Assembly (NCBI GenBank): GCA_032718475.1
Contig: JAUCBJ010000064.1
Coordinates: 1 to 64,000, forward strand
Reading direction: 5' to 3'
Source: Nemertoderma westbladi
Taxonomy: Eukaryota > Xenacoelomorpha > Nemertodermatida > Nemertodermatidae
Length of the DNA stretch: 64,000 bases
Below the pieces are notes generated by a model, which saw only the letters and a list, made by a program, of their open reading frames with translations, did not search any database and was not told the origin of the DNA. Both the position numbers and the translations under genes were made by a program. Positions within the stretch are counted from its first letter, which is position 1. Each line of letters starts with the position of its first letter. This document shows, in pieces, positions 1 through 11,029 of this stretch.

Positions 1-1343
1 GCTCCCATGCTATGCATGACTCAGGGAAGGCGAGACTGAACAGGTCGCCCTGGATGTCCCGAACCTCATTGTGGCGGAGGGTTACCAGGCGCCCCTTCTT
101 GCAATCGAGCGTGTGGGTTGTGGTAAATACTTCCCTGCAACCATCACACCTCGCATGGGCACCAACCAGGGGACGTCCATATCGGAGGTAAAGACCATCC
201 CGGAATTCATTGGCAGACAGGTAAAAGTGGTGACATCAGACTGGGGCGACCGTGAACCAGCCTGAGGTCCGTTCCGAAGCATCGTTCAGGGGGGGGGGGG
301 GGGGGCAGTCGGACACTTTCCCATTCACCTCCTCCTCCTTGGGCTGTTTCTGGAGACGTTGTTTGTTCTTGGCTTCCTTCAGGCAACTCATGTGGTCTGC
401 GTGTGAGAAAACAGTGTCACCTTTGATAGCAGCGACTGCCACTGCAGTACCTTCATGCAAAGTCGTGTAAGAGAGTGAAGCTGTCTCACAAGGGTTCCAG
501 ATAACCAGCCCCCAGACCGCGGTGGTAGTGCGAAAAACTCTCGCTCTAAAGCAGTTGACAGAGCGTCTAGGATGGCAGGGATGAACGAATCTGCAACTAC
601 TCGTTCAATGGATGTATAGGGCGAAGGGTCCTAATCCAACGTGACAGGAATGACTCGCTGTAGGTAGTCCCATTCACATTGCAGACTCCTGGTGAATGCA
701 GCATAAGCAGCCTGTGGCTGATTGGTACCAACACTGGCTAATCTAGACACTGCACACTCCCATGTCGCTACCTTCCCGGAGATATACTCGGCCTGGAGGG
801 AAGCATCACCCACAAAGCCGCCCAGAGTACGAGTGCCCTTTACAATTCCTCGTCCATCCACCCTAACCCCAAGGTCACGGAACAACTCTTGGGCTAGGGT
901 AACATCACAGTCCTCAACAACCAACATACACTTGTCAGGCTCTGGGTAATAGCTGTAGGAGGGGCCGAGCTCCTTGAGGAGAATAAACCACTCGAGCAAG
1001 TCAGATAATGTAGTGGCATTCTGAGCATCGTCAGCGAACCATACTTGAGTCCATGCCACTGAATTCTTTAGCTTAATAATGAGGGAATACACCACGACCG
1101 CGTAACCTAGCATCGCAAAGGGGTCCCCCTGCGTCCAACCTTCCCTACTAGGTAGGGTGACCGCCCCTCGCCCACCATGGATAATAAGGGAGGCATACCC
1201 CCGGTATGTGTTGAACAAGAAGCGGGACTCGCGTGGCCAAAGCATACGAAAGTTCCAGAGTGCTGTCACTCGGTTTACTGCGTTAAAAGCGTTTCTAGCG
1301 TCGACTAGTAAAACGCCCCAACCATCACCCTGGTGTTCCTCCC
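1..1343 (-). pseudogene. Reverse transcriptase fragment of a non-LTR-like retroelement, interrupted
   Basis: On the reverse strand the frame at 1269-631 reads as an RT palm: a TQGDP box near 1140 (usual position of PQGxP), a WFADDA catalytic box near 1040, then a GPSYSYYPEPDKC stretch. Below 631 similarity continues in other frames to a C-terminal segment with FRDGLYLRYG, a CxxC-containing zinc-binding-like tail and RHNEVRD, running off the left window edge. A poly-G tract at 289-305 coincides with one frame change. The upstream (N-terminal) side is cut at about 1343 by the element at 1348. I recognise the RT family from invertebrate genomes but cannot name its clade with certainty. A second fragment lies at 7447-7860. 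Non-functional. Confidence 0.75.
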
Positions 1344-1347
1344 ATAA

Positions 1348-2826
1348 CCCTGTTAGTACCGGGCTATAAAATGTTGTACAAATACCGGGGGGGGGGGTGG
1401 GGGGGTCATATTGACCCCCCCCCCCCCCCCCCCCTCTAAAATCTACAAATATTTACGAAAACGTCTGATTTTTTGTTTGTACGTAGGTATCACTTGTCTG
1501 GATCCGACCGAAAAAAAATTTTTTCGAAAAAATGTACTGGTGTGGTTATATTGCGGCACCAAAATTACAAGTAGTGCGCAATTTTCACAAAATTTGACAG
1601 TTACATTTTCGGCTAATTATTTTTCAATATAGGTTTTCTGGGGTGTAAAATACATTAGAAAATATTTAAAAATGATATGATTACTATAAATGGCTGTTTA
1701 GTCCTCTCTGCGTAGGAAAAAAATGAAAAAAACAAGTAACCAGCACTTTTCAGTTAGAACACACAATTGTTAATTCTCTTATACGATGCTATAAATTCCC
1801 ATTTTCAGGTTTTCGAGGGCGCTGATTCTAATGGAATACATTTCTAATATGCCAGATCATTGCTACTTGTATTTGTCGGCGTAATTTGGCAAATTTTGTT
1901 GCTAGCACCAAATTTCGTACCCATCACCAAAAAGTACAATTTTGAGATGTCCAGTGCTGTTTTTATAGATTCCATCGGATTCAGGACCCTCATAAACCCG
2001 TATAACGCAAGAAACAAGGTGATACTATCTACTGATCAATTTGCATATTTTCCAAAATTTGGTGCTGGCACAACAATTTTCACCCACCGGCGAAAAATAC
2101 AAGTTTGAGAACTCTTATGAAATTTTTTCTGATTCCATTAAATTCAGAACCATCACAAACCCGTATAACGCAAGAAACAAGGTGACACAATCAATTGATA
2201 TATTTTGATGGTTTTCAAAATTTGGTGCTAGCACCACATTTTGCACCCACATCCGAAAAATACAAGTTTGAGATGTCTAGTTCGATAATTATATATTCCA
2301 TTGAATTCAGAACAGCCATAAACCTCTAAAACGGAAGAAATAAATTGTCACAAGCAATTTTATCTATTTCACAATTTCGTGCTAGCACCAAAATTTGCAC
2401 ACAGCATCGAAAAATACAAGTTTGATACGCTTGGTGCAACTCGTATATATTTCATCGAATCCAGAACCCAAAAAACCCCAATTGCGTAAAAAACAAGTTT
2501 CAAACAATCAATTTACAAAATTGACATATTTCAAAATTTGGTGCTGGCACCAAAATTTGGCACCCACCGAAAAAAACAAGTTTGAAATTTCTAAATCAAT
2601 TTATATGAATTCCATCCTCCATCCAATTTCTAACACCAAAAAACCGGTGTAAATCAAAAATAGAGATGTTACAATTCATATTTAATGAAATGTAATTTTC
2701 AAAAAACGTCTCAAAAAAAGTGCCAAAAGTAGGGTTAAAAAATGGTGCTATAACTCGAAAAGTACCAAATATTTTTGAAAACGGTTTTCACTACTAGGAA
2801 GACAATATATTTTTCGGAAAAGTACT
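1348..2826 (-). mobile_element. Non-autonomous piggyBac-like element, truncated copy A
   Basis: This segment is the reverse complement of most of the complete copy at 61598-63177. Its left end reads CCCTGTTAGTACCGGGC after ATAA, a one-base variant of the TTAA target that flanks the complete copy. The opposite end breaks off near 2826, so about 90 bp and that terminal repeat are missing. It encodes no transposase. The interior holds about five degenerate units of roughly 160 bp (near 1908, 2068, 2232, 2386, 2548), each with a sequence close to the palindrome GGTGCTAGCACC followed by an AAATACAAGTTTGAG-like block. Poly-G and poly-C runs lie just inside the end (1387-1434). Confidence 0.75.
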
Positions 2827-3052
2827 AGGCTGGCAATTGCCTCTCTGAGTCGGGAACTGCCTGTTCTGCGGTAGAGGAGCATATCCTGCCAATGCACTGA
2901 GTCTGCGCCACCCAGTCCAGCACCCCTTCAAAGCTTACGGGCCACAGTCTGTATTATAGAAGGCAGTCACCTGCCTTCTATAATGCATTTTGCAACACAG
3001 AAGTTTTAAGATCACAATTATATTGAGCATATTGGAAGTGTGCTGAACATAC
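2827..3052. other. Unassigned spacer between two mobile-element fragments
   Basis: A short inverted pair (TAGAAGGCAG near 2957 and CTGCCTTCTA near 2972) is the only structure I see. The reverse strand has a short open stretch at about 2830-2945 without recognisable similarity. Confidence 0.4.
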
Positions 3053-3186
3053 GTGGTCGGGAGACTGAATAAAAGGCCTTGAAGAAGTCAACAAAGATGC
3101 CAGACAGATGCCCGTCTTTCTTTTTTGATAACTCTTCAATTATCCTTCTAAGTGCTAAAATGGGCTCCTTTGTCCCACGACCTTTT
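3053..3186 (-). pseudogene. RTE-type non-LTR retrotransposon RT fragment
   Basis: The reverse complement matches 23770-23900 of the longer copy in this window, covering the GRGT...ILALRRIIEE segment and the start of the FVDFFKAFDS RT motif. It is a small internal relic oriented like the 3' fragment at 4341-5190. The two may be remnants of one insertion, with about 1.1 kb of other DNA between them. Confidence 0.7.
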
Positions 3187-4340
3187 CGGCTGCATTGCGA
3201 ATAGCATTGCGTGTTTTTATAATTTTTATGCGTAGAGGAGCCGTTGTTTCTCGTACGTAGTTTACAACTTTACGAGTACACTGACTATATGCAATATATT
3301 CTTTCGGTATTTAAATATTATTTTACTACTCTTTGTTTTTGGTGGTTAAACTATTCTAATTATTTTTGGTGCTATTTAAGTCTTAAAAATTCTATATCTT
3401 TAGTGCTTAAAAGATATTTCTAGAACTCGTTTGACGGTCACTAACAGAGATAGGCGTAGCATTAAACATTATTTAAAATTATTTCTAGGTTGGCCTTTCC
3501 AAGACCTACCGGTAACAACAACCGCTGTTGTAGCATTTTACATTATCTTAATCTGTTAGATTTATGTGCTGACTCCCTTATTAAAGTTTGTGTTCTAGCC
3601 CCGCCTATGAGGCTAAAAAATTACTATTTTACTTCAATACTTCTTATTCTCTAGCACTTTATAGTATTAGGCTATTTCAAGGCATTTAAAGATCCGAGCG
3701 GTAGTACATAATACCGCTACATATTATTTACATTTTGTGTCTTGAAAAAACGCGCAACAATGACAATTGATTCAATATAATTAGTACTTCTTCGTTTTTT
3801 ATTGCCGCAGCCAAATTATATTGAGCGTGGATGGTGAATGTTGCTGTCGCCATGTGGATCATGGTAGAAGCTGACAGGAAACAATGGAGAAACATTTATA
3901 GGTTTATGCAGAAAACATTTTTGATGGTTTTATATCTAGCATACATAGCATTTGGAATGTTTTTAATATAAATTATGTTCATATTGAATATGTGCATTCT
4001 TTAAAATTTCTTGGACATTTAATAGGCGTCTGATTTTAGTGATGATTGTGACATTAAGGGGGGGGGGGGGGGGGGCAAAAAGTTTTTTATTTTTTTTTAT
4101 CACATGCCGAATTTAATGGAGATTTCAAATCTGCAAGAAATTTTCTCTTATCTTTTCTCAAACTAATTAAAACCAATTAAGTAATTTCTACGCTAGAGCT
4201 AACATACTGATTCGTAAGTTTTATTTCTGCTTTCTATTTTTGCTAATTGTTTAGGTCTTAGTAGTCTTTTATGTACATTTCAATTTGACAGAGAATCAAT
4301 GGGTGTGGTGATTTACTCTAACCTTGGCGCTCACCTAGGA
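3187..4340. other. AT-rich non-coding stretch with a poly-G tract
   Basis: No open frame or known element is recognisable. A run of about 18 G lies near 4059-4076 and is followed by T-rich sequence. The stretch separates two relics of the same RTE-type family. Confidence 0.4.
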
Positions 4341-5190
4341 AATATTACTACTGATATCGGCGTGCTGCATTGCAGCTGCATTATATATATTACATATATA
4401 TTAAGTATGATGTGCCAGCTTGTCGACAAAATTTAGCCGCCTCAACTCTCTATCACCCATGACATTTGCAGATCATCTTTAACACCAGTGTCCTTCATGA
4501 TGGTCTCAAGAAAGTCATGGGCTGTACACCATACTTCACTCATGAGGCTGCCAAAGCACAAGATTATGCACTGGCTGGTCCTCACGGCGAAAGCAATGTC
4601 CTGCAAAGCGGAGGCGATTTTGTTCTAGTGTCAAGCTTGGGGGAACCAATGAGACACCTCCAATGTTATATAGTGTCTGGTTGGAGATGTGTGCATTGTA
4701 CTTGACACAATGAACACGGCGTAGCATTCTTGTGAATGTGCCATCCAGAGATTTGGTGTCCTCAGCAGTTAGAGCCCAGCATGGGCTCCCATAGAGGAGT
4801 ACTGGAACTACTGCTGCTCTAAATAATCGGACCTTAAGTTTCTGATTAATTCTCGGTGACTCCCAAATCTTGGAAAGCCTATTCAAGGCGGCCCATGCCT
4901 TTCCCTTACGTATTCGAAGGTCCTCACCTGACTTCCGGATCCATGATCCTAGGTAACAGAAGTCGTCCACATGCTCAAGCATACCATCCTTTGAGCTTAT
5001 GCTCATCCGATCAGAGACTTGCTGAGGACTTTCAAAGTTAACTGTCAAAATTTTGGTCTTTCTGGAGTTAATAAAAAGACCAACACTAGAAGCAGCACGT
5101 TCTAATGAGCGGAGGAGCCGTTGGGCTCCCTCTAGTGATTCTGAGAGTACTCCTAAGTCATCATCATGTAGGTGGCAAATTTTCTTGATC
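4341..5190 (-). pseudogene. RTE-type non-LTR retrotransposon, 3' (C-terminal RT) fragment
   Basis: A 218-codon reverse frame (5192-4536) is nearly identical to the C-terminal ORF at 24321-24980. It covers the post-catalytic RT thumb (SSVGLFINSRKTK, FCYLGSWI) and the conserved RLRFAGHCFRREDQPV tail. The RT catalytic box is damaged: the usual ADD reads HDDDLG. The remaining C-terminal sequence and 3' UTR run down to about 4341 in another frame. Such tails are typical of RTE/RTE-X elements in invertebrates. Dead 5'-truncated copy. Confidence 0.8.
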
Positions 5191-5603
5191 ATTGACCTAG
5201 AATACCTGACATGACCTTTAATAAGAATTCGTCATATTTCATTTATAATTTATAATATTTGTGTAATTCAACTTTCAATTATATATTAAATAAATACATG
5301 TTACTCACTCTCACACGTTCTATCAATCAAAATGATGATGTTTTCTGCAATTATTTTATAAAAAATGGTTCATAATTTCGATTTAAATATCCTACTGTTA
5401 ATATATTCAAAGTTAATAAAACGTCAATGATTTTATTTAATTGACATTTTAAAGTACCAATACTGTGGATGGATTTATCCCACTGGTTTTGCAAGAAATA
5501 CTATAATTATATTTTTGACATGTAAAATTAATTGTAAATAAATTGAATATAAGTAGAACTCCACAATACTAATCCACTATCGATAATCTATAATTTAGTT
5601 TTA
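5191..5603. other. AT-rich non-coding spacer
   Basis: Strongly AT-rich sequence with no open frame, recognisable repeat or RNA gene. Confidence 0.4.
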
Positions 5604-5785
5604 GTTTTATGCCTGGAGCTGGACTGTATGGTGTGGTGTGGTGTCTGTATATGATCCTAAACAGTGAACATATATGGTTGAGCGACTAGTTTTGGTTTTA
5701 TGCCTGGAGCTGGACTGTATGGTGTGGTGTGGTGTCTGTATATGATCCTAAAGAGTGAACATATATGGTTGAGCGACTAGTTTTG
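5604..5785. repeat. Two-copy 91-bp tandem duplication
   Basis: A unit starting TTTTATGCCTGGAGCTGG and ending GAGCGACTAG occurs twice head to tail with a 91-bp period and very few differences. It contains a GGTGTGGTGTGGTG microrepeat. No coding potential. Confidence 0.85.
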
Positions 5786-5933
5786 GTTAGGTTAGGTTTA
5801 TGTTCTTCTATCATTGTATGTATCAGTAGCTTAGCTGGTGACCTATGCTGATAGGTTTGGAATGCAACTGTGTGCTTTCGATTTTCGCCATCCGTTTGGC
5901 AAGCTAGTTGAGATACGTCTGTCTAATTGTCTG

Positions 5934-6220
5934 TACATTTATTATAGGAAGGGATCTAGGGGTCTTAACCTCGAATGATAAGTTTATTTTACCGAAAATA
6001 TCTTATCTTTTATTGGCGCAATTGTAGGACTAATCCCATCACATGCGTACTTTTTAACCGGGTAGTGTACAAATTTAGGAATCGCGTAATTTTTCTTGAA
6101 ATTAATATCTCATAACTCTCCAAACCACGTACATAAAAAGATAAAAGATAAGTTATTTTCGGTAAAATAAACTTATCATTCGAGGTTAAGACCCCTAGAT
6201 CCCTTCCTATAATAAATGTA
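5934..6220. mobile_element. Fold-back MITE with 80-bp terminal inverted repeats
   Basis: Arms 5934-6013 and 6141-6220 are inverted copies with about one mismatch in 80, separated by a 127-bp centre. The outer ends start TACATTTATTATAGGAAGG. The centre has no ORF. I did not find a convincing target duplication. The arms would form a long hairpin in RNA or single-stranded DNA. The superfamily cannot be assigned without a transposase. Confidence 0.75.
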
Positions 6221-6502
6221 TAATAACAAATACCTCGATAAATACAGCTTGCCAACACATTGTTGCTATCAATAATTGTCTGTAGTGTGTTCTGTTCAAT
6301 AGGCCCAAGAGTCAGACTCTATCAGCAGTCAAATGAAACTGTAATAGTTGACCTACAATAATCTTGTGTCTAGCAGGATGTATACAGGGTAAGGACAGGC
6401 AGATCACCGCCAATAAATAATTCTGGCTTATTCTCTCTCTGCTGCATTACAAAACTCGATCCAATTGGCCACTCGGCAACAAATAATTTATCCTTGATAG
6501 AG

Positions 6503-7375
6503 TCTCGGACCGAACCCAGGGGGTGGACAGAGAGCCGGACCAAACCAACGGGGCGGACAGAGTCCCGGACCGAACAAGGGGGCGGACAGAGTCCCGGACC
6601 GAACCCAGGGGGTGGACAGAGAGCCGGGCCGAACCAAGGGGGCGGACAGAGTTCCGGACCGAACAAGGGGGCGGACAGAGTTCCGGACCGAACCCAGGGG
6701 GCGGGCAGAGTCCGGACCGAACAAGGGGGCTGACAGAGTCCCGGAACGAACCCAGGGGGTGGACAGAGACCCGGGCCGAATCAAGGGGGCGGACAGAGAC
6801 CCGGACCGAACCAAGGCAAGGGGGTGGACAGAGACCCGGGCCGAATCAAGGGGGCGGACAGAGACCCGGACCGAACCAAGGCAAGGGGGCGGACAATTAC
6901 CCACATTTGGCTTATGGGGCGGACAGAGACCCGAACCGAACCCAGGTAGGTGGTGGACAGAGACCCGGACCGAACCAAGGGGGCGGACAGAGACCCGGAC
7001 CGAACCAAGGGGGCGGACAGTGTCACGGACCGAACCCAGGGCGCAGACAAAGTCATGGACCGACCCAGGGTGCGGACAGAATCCCAGACCGAACCCAGGG
7101 GGTGGACAGAGACCCGGACCGATCCAAGGGGGCGGACAGAGACCCGGACAGAACCAAGGGGAAGACAATTACCCACAGTTGGCTTATGGGGCAGACAGAG
7201 ACCCGCCCCGAACCCAGGTGGCGGACAGAGACCCGACCCTAACCCAGGTGGCGGACAGAGACCCGGACTGATCCAAGGGGGCGGACAGAGACCTGGACAG
7301 AACCAAAGGGGCGGACAATTACCCACAGTTGGCATATGGGGCAGACAGAGACCCGAACCGAACCCAGGGGGGGGG
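6503..7375. repeat. GC-rich minisatellite, 29-30-bp unit with a second unit type
   Basis: About 28 head-to-tail units resemble GGGCGGACAGAGACCCGGAC followed by CGAACCAAG, varying by a base or two in length. At about 6893, 7166 and 7311 a different unit (GGACAATTACCCACA then TTGGCTTATGGG) is inserted, giving a higher-order pattern. All six frames stay open for hundreds of codons only because the unit lacks stops; the repetitive translations are not treated as a protein. The array ends in a poly-G run (7367-7379). Confidence 0.9.
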
Positions 7376-7446
7376 GGGGCACAGCCACACAGTGGATTCT
7401 AGACAATGTACAGTAACACATAAAGATGAAAGTTCACTTACTCAAA

Positions 7447-7860
7447 AATGGTACGCTATGGTGATGGAAGCTTTGCTGGGCGACCTAAATAGTTAAGAGA
7501 TTATTGGGAGGTGGTGAACTCAATAGGGCCAGGATATGGGTATTTCCCATATCATATGAAATCTACTTTATCGTAAAGGAAGAGCACAGAGCTCAGGCAG
7601 AGGCGATTATAGCAGGAACCGGCATCCAACTTCCCTATGGACACCGGGTACTTGGATCTGTAATAGGTTCTCAGCCAGCCTGTCAGATATTCATATCACA
7701 GCGAGTCGGCCAACTACAAAAGGAGTTACCTTGATTAAATGATTTCGCAGGTTCAGCCCCACACCCCGTTTACAGCTGCCTAATGTATGCAGCCAAAGTT
7801 TACTTATCTCTCTCGTACAACCCCTGATTTCGTGGAAAACTTGTTCCATTTGTGCGTTTG
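7447..7860 (+). pseudogene. RT fragment, same family as 1-1343
   Basis: A first frame (7447-7565) reads like the catalytic neighbourhood: YGDGSFAGRPK in place of YADD..., then GPGYGYFPYHMKS. A second frame (7504-7734) continues with KEEHRAQAEAIIAGTG and RVLGSVIGSQPAC. Further on, degenerate pieces resembling the QPHxxYA and YLSRTTPDF motifs of the family are visible to about 7850. At least two frameshifts and several stops make it a relic. Orientation is opposite to the copy at the left edge. Confidence 0.65.
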
Positions 7861-7938
7861 CTTTTGATTTATTATAGCATTGTTATTATTATTTGAAATA
7901 ATATTATTTATTTTGTTCATATATTATATTCAATAATT

Positions 7939-8774
7939 ATGAAACACTTATGGATTCTTACATCACTTGTGGCAGTTGGCTACGGTTTGAGTTGCCACAG
8001 TGCCGGACCAGATGGAAAAATGAGTAGAGATGGTTGCGTACGATGTGTTGTAAGTCTTCAGCAATAAATATTAGACTATCTGTACAAGTGTAATAGTTTG
8101 GAAGGGGACAGACATGATGGATTAGGTTTAATGGGTCGAACCAATAACTACAACTACTATAGTCGGCCTACAGCTTTGAAACTGCACATTGAGATGCTAT
8201 GCCGGTTTGACAAAAACATTTTGTCACATTTTGTAGAAGTAGGGGTCCATGGTTCCAATGTTGGAGACTTTCAGAAAGTTGGTCCATGGTCCTCGGGTCC
8301 ATGTTCTGCGGATGGAGGCTGTCAGACTGGGCGGGGTCCATGGTTCCGGGGATGGAGGCTGTCAGACAAGGTGGGGTCCATGGTTCTGGGATGGCGGCAT
8401 TCAGAGAAGGTAGGGTCCATGGTTCCGTTCATGGAGGTTTCCATACAAATTTCGCCCCTGGCACGCCCTGATGACCCCCCCCCCCCCCCCCTCCATTGAA
8501 TTAATAAATTAAATTATAATTTCTTGTATTCGAATGTATTGCTCTGTTGTGTTATTGTACGACAATGTTATTATTTCAGACTATGACCATAGTCCACCAT
8601 GGCGGAATCCCTCCAACCACAATGCCAATGTGTTTACCTAAAGACGCCCCTCTATCTGACACCGAATGCAACACAATAGAGACCTACATTTGTGCTGGAC
8701 AAATAGGCGACCCTAGTGCACCTCCAGACACTTCTTGTAGTGTCACTTGCTGTGATGAAGACCTTTGCAACTAA
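7939..8774 (+). CDS. Secreted Ly6/uPAR-type three-finger protein, two exons (7939-8049, 8580-8774)
   Basis: Exon 1 encodes 37 residues from ATG 7939 and ends at a GTAAGT donor at 8050. Exon 2 begins after TTATTTCAG at 8580, keeps the same frame (phase 0), and stops with TAA at 8772-8774, giving 101 residues. The first 16 residues are a hydrophobic signal peptide (MKHLWILTSLVAVGYG) followed by LSC, the usual start of a mature Ly6 domain. Ten cysteines (19, 33, 36, 55, 67, 75, 90, 94, 95, 100) and the ending TCCDEDLCN match the CC..D.CN signature of the family. No hydrophobic tail follows, so it is probably soluble rather than GPI-anchored. Its ligand cannot be predicted. The 530-bp intron contains a tandem repeat and a poly-C tract. 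A further exon inside the intron is not excluded. Confidence 0.8.
8236..8450. repeat. Intronic tandem repeat with GGTCCATGGTTC core
   Basis: Within the intron of the three-finger gene, GGTCCATGGTTC-like cores recur at intervals of about 30-45 bp, joined by GATGGAGGCTGTCAGAC-like segments, in five or six degenerate units. A poly-C tract follows at about 8475-8491, before the 3' splice site. Confidence 0.7.
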
Positions 8775-8925
8775 AAATTAATTCTTCAAATAGAATAGGA
8801 CAATCTACTTTCTTTTTGAATGTTAGGTGATGGAATTTAAAAATAATTAAAAGGTCTAAAAAACAACCAACTGTATTGGGTTAGCCTGTGTAAAGTAAAT
8901 ACAACTATATATCTTCTTAACAAAC

Positions 8926-8931
8926 AATAAA
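8926..8931 (+). terminator. Polyadenylation signal of the three-finger gene
   Basis: AATAAA about 150 bp after the TAA of exon 2, in AT-rich 3' sequence. It is the first canonical hexamer after the stop. Confidence 0.55.
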
Positions 8932-8939
8932 AATTCATT

Positions 8940-9507
8940 TCATTGTTAAAAATTCAAAAAAACATTTGTGAGGTTTGATCAAGAAACCGACCTACGGTTA
9001 CAAAGAATAATTTTGTGTTTTTTTATTGATTCAAATACACATTTTTATGCTGAATCGAACACTGAAAACAGATTTCAAATCCGATAAAGTGTTGTCGAGA
9101 TATTGAGTTTTGAAAATTAGTAGTCTTATGACCACATATTAACAAAGTTTTGAGAAAAACGCCTTTCAAGTTATGAGAGTTTCAAACGTTCCCGCCAATT
9201 TTCTGTAATTGGGGGATTTTCAAATGTTAACTTTTACGATATTTCAAAGCAGACGTTTGTAAAAAATTAGGTATATACGTCAGAATTCTGATACACATCA
9301 GTGTATGGAACTTTGGCGACAATATTTTAATTTTTATTTCTATTGGAGGTCACTCTGTCTGTTTTTCTGAATACTTGTCTGTTTGTCTGTCAAAAATGTA
9401 ACAAATAAATAAATAAAGCACCACCACCTACATTTTTTTGCTAGCAATTAACATTCAGCGAGTTAGCGTATTAGTGTATTTGCGGACTTATAATCATTTA
9501 GCACTTG
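8940..9507. other. Non-coding flank left of the BEL/Pao element
   Basis: AT-rich sequence without a long ORF. The style (short inverted motifs, GTCTGTTTGTCTGTC runs near 9358-9392) suggests old repeat DNA, but I do not recognise a family. It ends at the GTAGT target duplication, 9508-9512. Confidence 0.4.
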
Positions 9508-9512
9508 GTAGT

Positions 9513-10738
9513 TGTAAAAGCTTTTGCTGAATTGTCCGGTTATTTTTCCTTATTTTTCCCGTAAAATACTCTGTAGTTGGTTTACCAGGCATAAAAAGGC
9601 CGTGTCCTTGCTGTACTGGTGTTTTAGCGGACATAAAAGCTATTTCTTCTGTATTTGTACTTTAGAGGACATAATCCGTAATTCCGTGACGTAAAAGCTC
9701 GATACTCTTGAAAACAGTGTCGCTACCATGACGACGGCTAGCAGCTGATATTGCCACGTCGACGTTTCTTTGTTTCTCTGTTCTCTCGTTGTTCAGGTTG
9801 ACCAATCAGAGCGTTTGTTATCTCTGTGTTGGAGGTATATACAGAAACTCAGTAGTTCAGTGTTATGGTTTTTGCCCAGAGCCTAAGAACCGGCTTTGGC
9901 ACCACCGTGTTTTCAGTTTTTAGTCTTACACTAGTAGGTTTAATTATAAAGGGCATATATCCTTTAACTGACATACCGATCAAACTCATGGAATCACTGC
10001 TGACTGATCATACATGCTGACTGCTGAAACATTGCAAACTCATAACAATCAGTGTTTTCATTGTTGTTTTATACTGCTATTTACCGTCAGTTCTTCATAA
10101 TATGGTTGATGAATAATTATATTTGGAATAACGATAAATAACCCCGAAACCCAATATTCTTGATATACCGAAGGTAAGAGAGAAGGGTTACAGATAAACG
10201 ATTGTGACTTATATTAAAGTGGTTTGAAGTGAATCTAATGTTATTTGATAGACCCTACATGAGTCAGTCTGTGTTCCTTTTATATGTGACTAAAATCAGT
10301 GAAGATTGGCAGATTAGTGTGCAGTATTGTGCAGCATTGTGTATGAGTGAGTCTGTTAAAGAAGCAATTCCTAAAGAATGCGCCATATATGTGAATTATA
10401 ATTAAGCCATATCGTTGTGAGTAGTTTAAGTCATAACTCTGTTTATATAGATAAAGCGCCACGTCCTAAAGGAACTGTTAATATTACCGAAGGTGAATAA
10501 TATTGTCAGAGATTATATAATACTGTCAGTCGAATAATACATTAGGCTTACATAGCAACAAAATTAAACCGTCGAACCCAATCTCCCGGGAATATCCAGC
10601 GGGTGAATGGTCGTGCACGGATTGGTTTCGACTAGTGTAGTGAATCAAATACTTGTCATAGACTAAAAAACCGATTTAATATCTAGCAGACATCTTAATT
10701 TGGTGGGTTAAACTGCCAAAGGTCTGAAAGCGCGAACA
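9513..10738 (+). repeat. 5' LTR of element 1
   Basis: TG...CA-bounded 1226-bp repeat, identical in length to the copy at 20408-21633. Differences seen by eye: T/C in GTCGTGCACGG versus GTCGCGCACGG, and C/T in CTGCCAAAGG versus CTGCTAAAGG near the 3' end. Confidence 0.95.
9801..9865 (+). promoter_or_regulatory. Putative RNA polymerase II promoter in the 5' LTR
   Basis: A CCAAT box (9802-9806), TATATA (9836-9841) and TCAGT initiator-like sequences (9849-9853, 9857-9861) lie in the order and approximate spacing of an animal core promoter. The same array is in the 3' LTR. Inferred from motif spacing only. Confidence 0.45.
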
Positions 10739-11029
10739 TTAAAGGATATCGCTTCTTTGTTGCAGTAAGCAATAAAGTTGAAAGTACCGGTCAACCGGTA
10801 AACCTGAACCGGTACATTCTGTAGGTCAGTAGGCCTAACTGTTCTAACCGGTACTTCCGTATAAGTACACTAGTATTATTCGATTTGATTGTTGTATACC
10901 GGTACCGGTAGGCTGTTTAGGGGATTAGGGATTGATCACCCCTTATTCCTTTATATGGTTTACTTATTTCTGTCAAGTTTTATTTATTTGTAGGCCAGTA
11001 TTGAACAGAAGGCGTGTAAGCCTGATCAG

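Noticed and set aside
2940-2985. Short hairpin as a microRNA precursor
   Set aside because: The stem is only about 10 bp and there is no supporting context.
6494-7402. Several long overlapping ORFs (up to 239 codons) on both strands
   Set aside because: They are frames of a 29-30-bp minisatellite without stop codons; translations are simple repeats and all frames are open.
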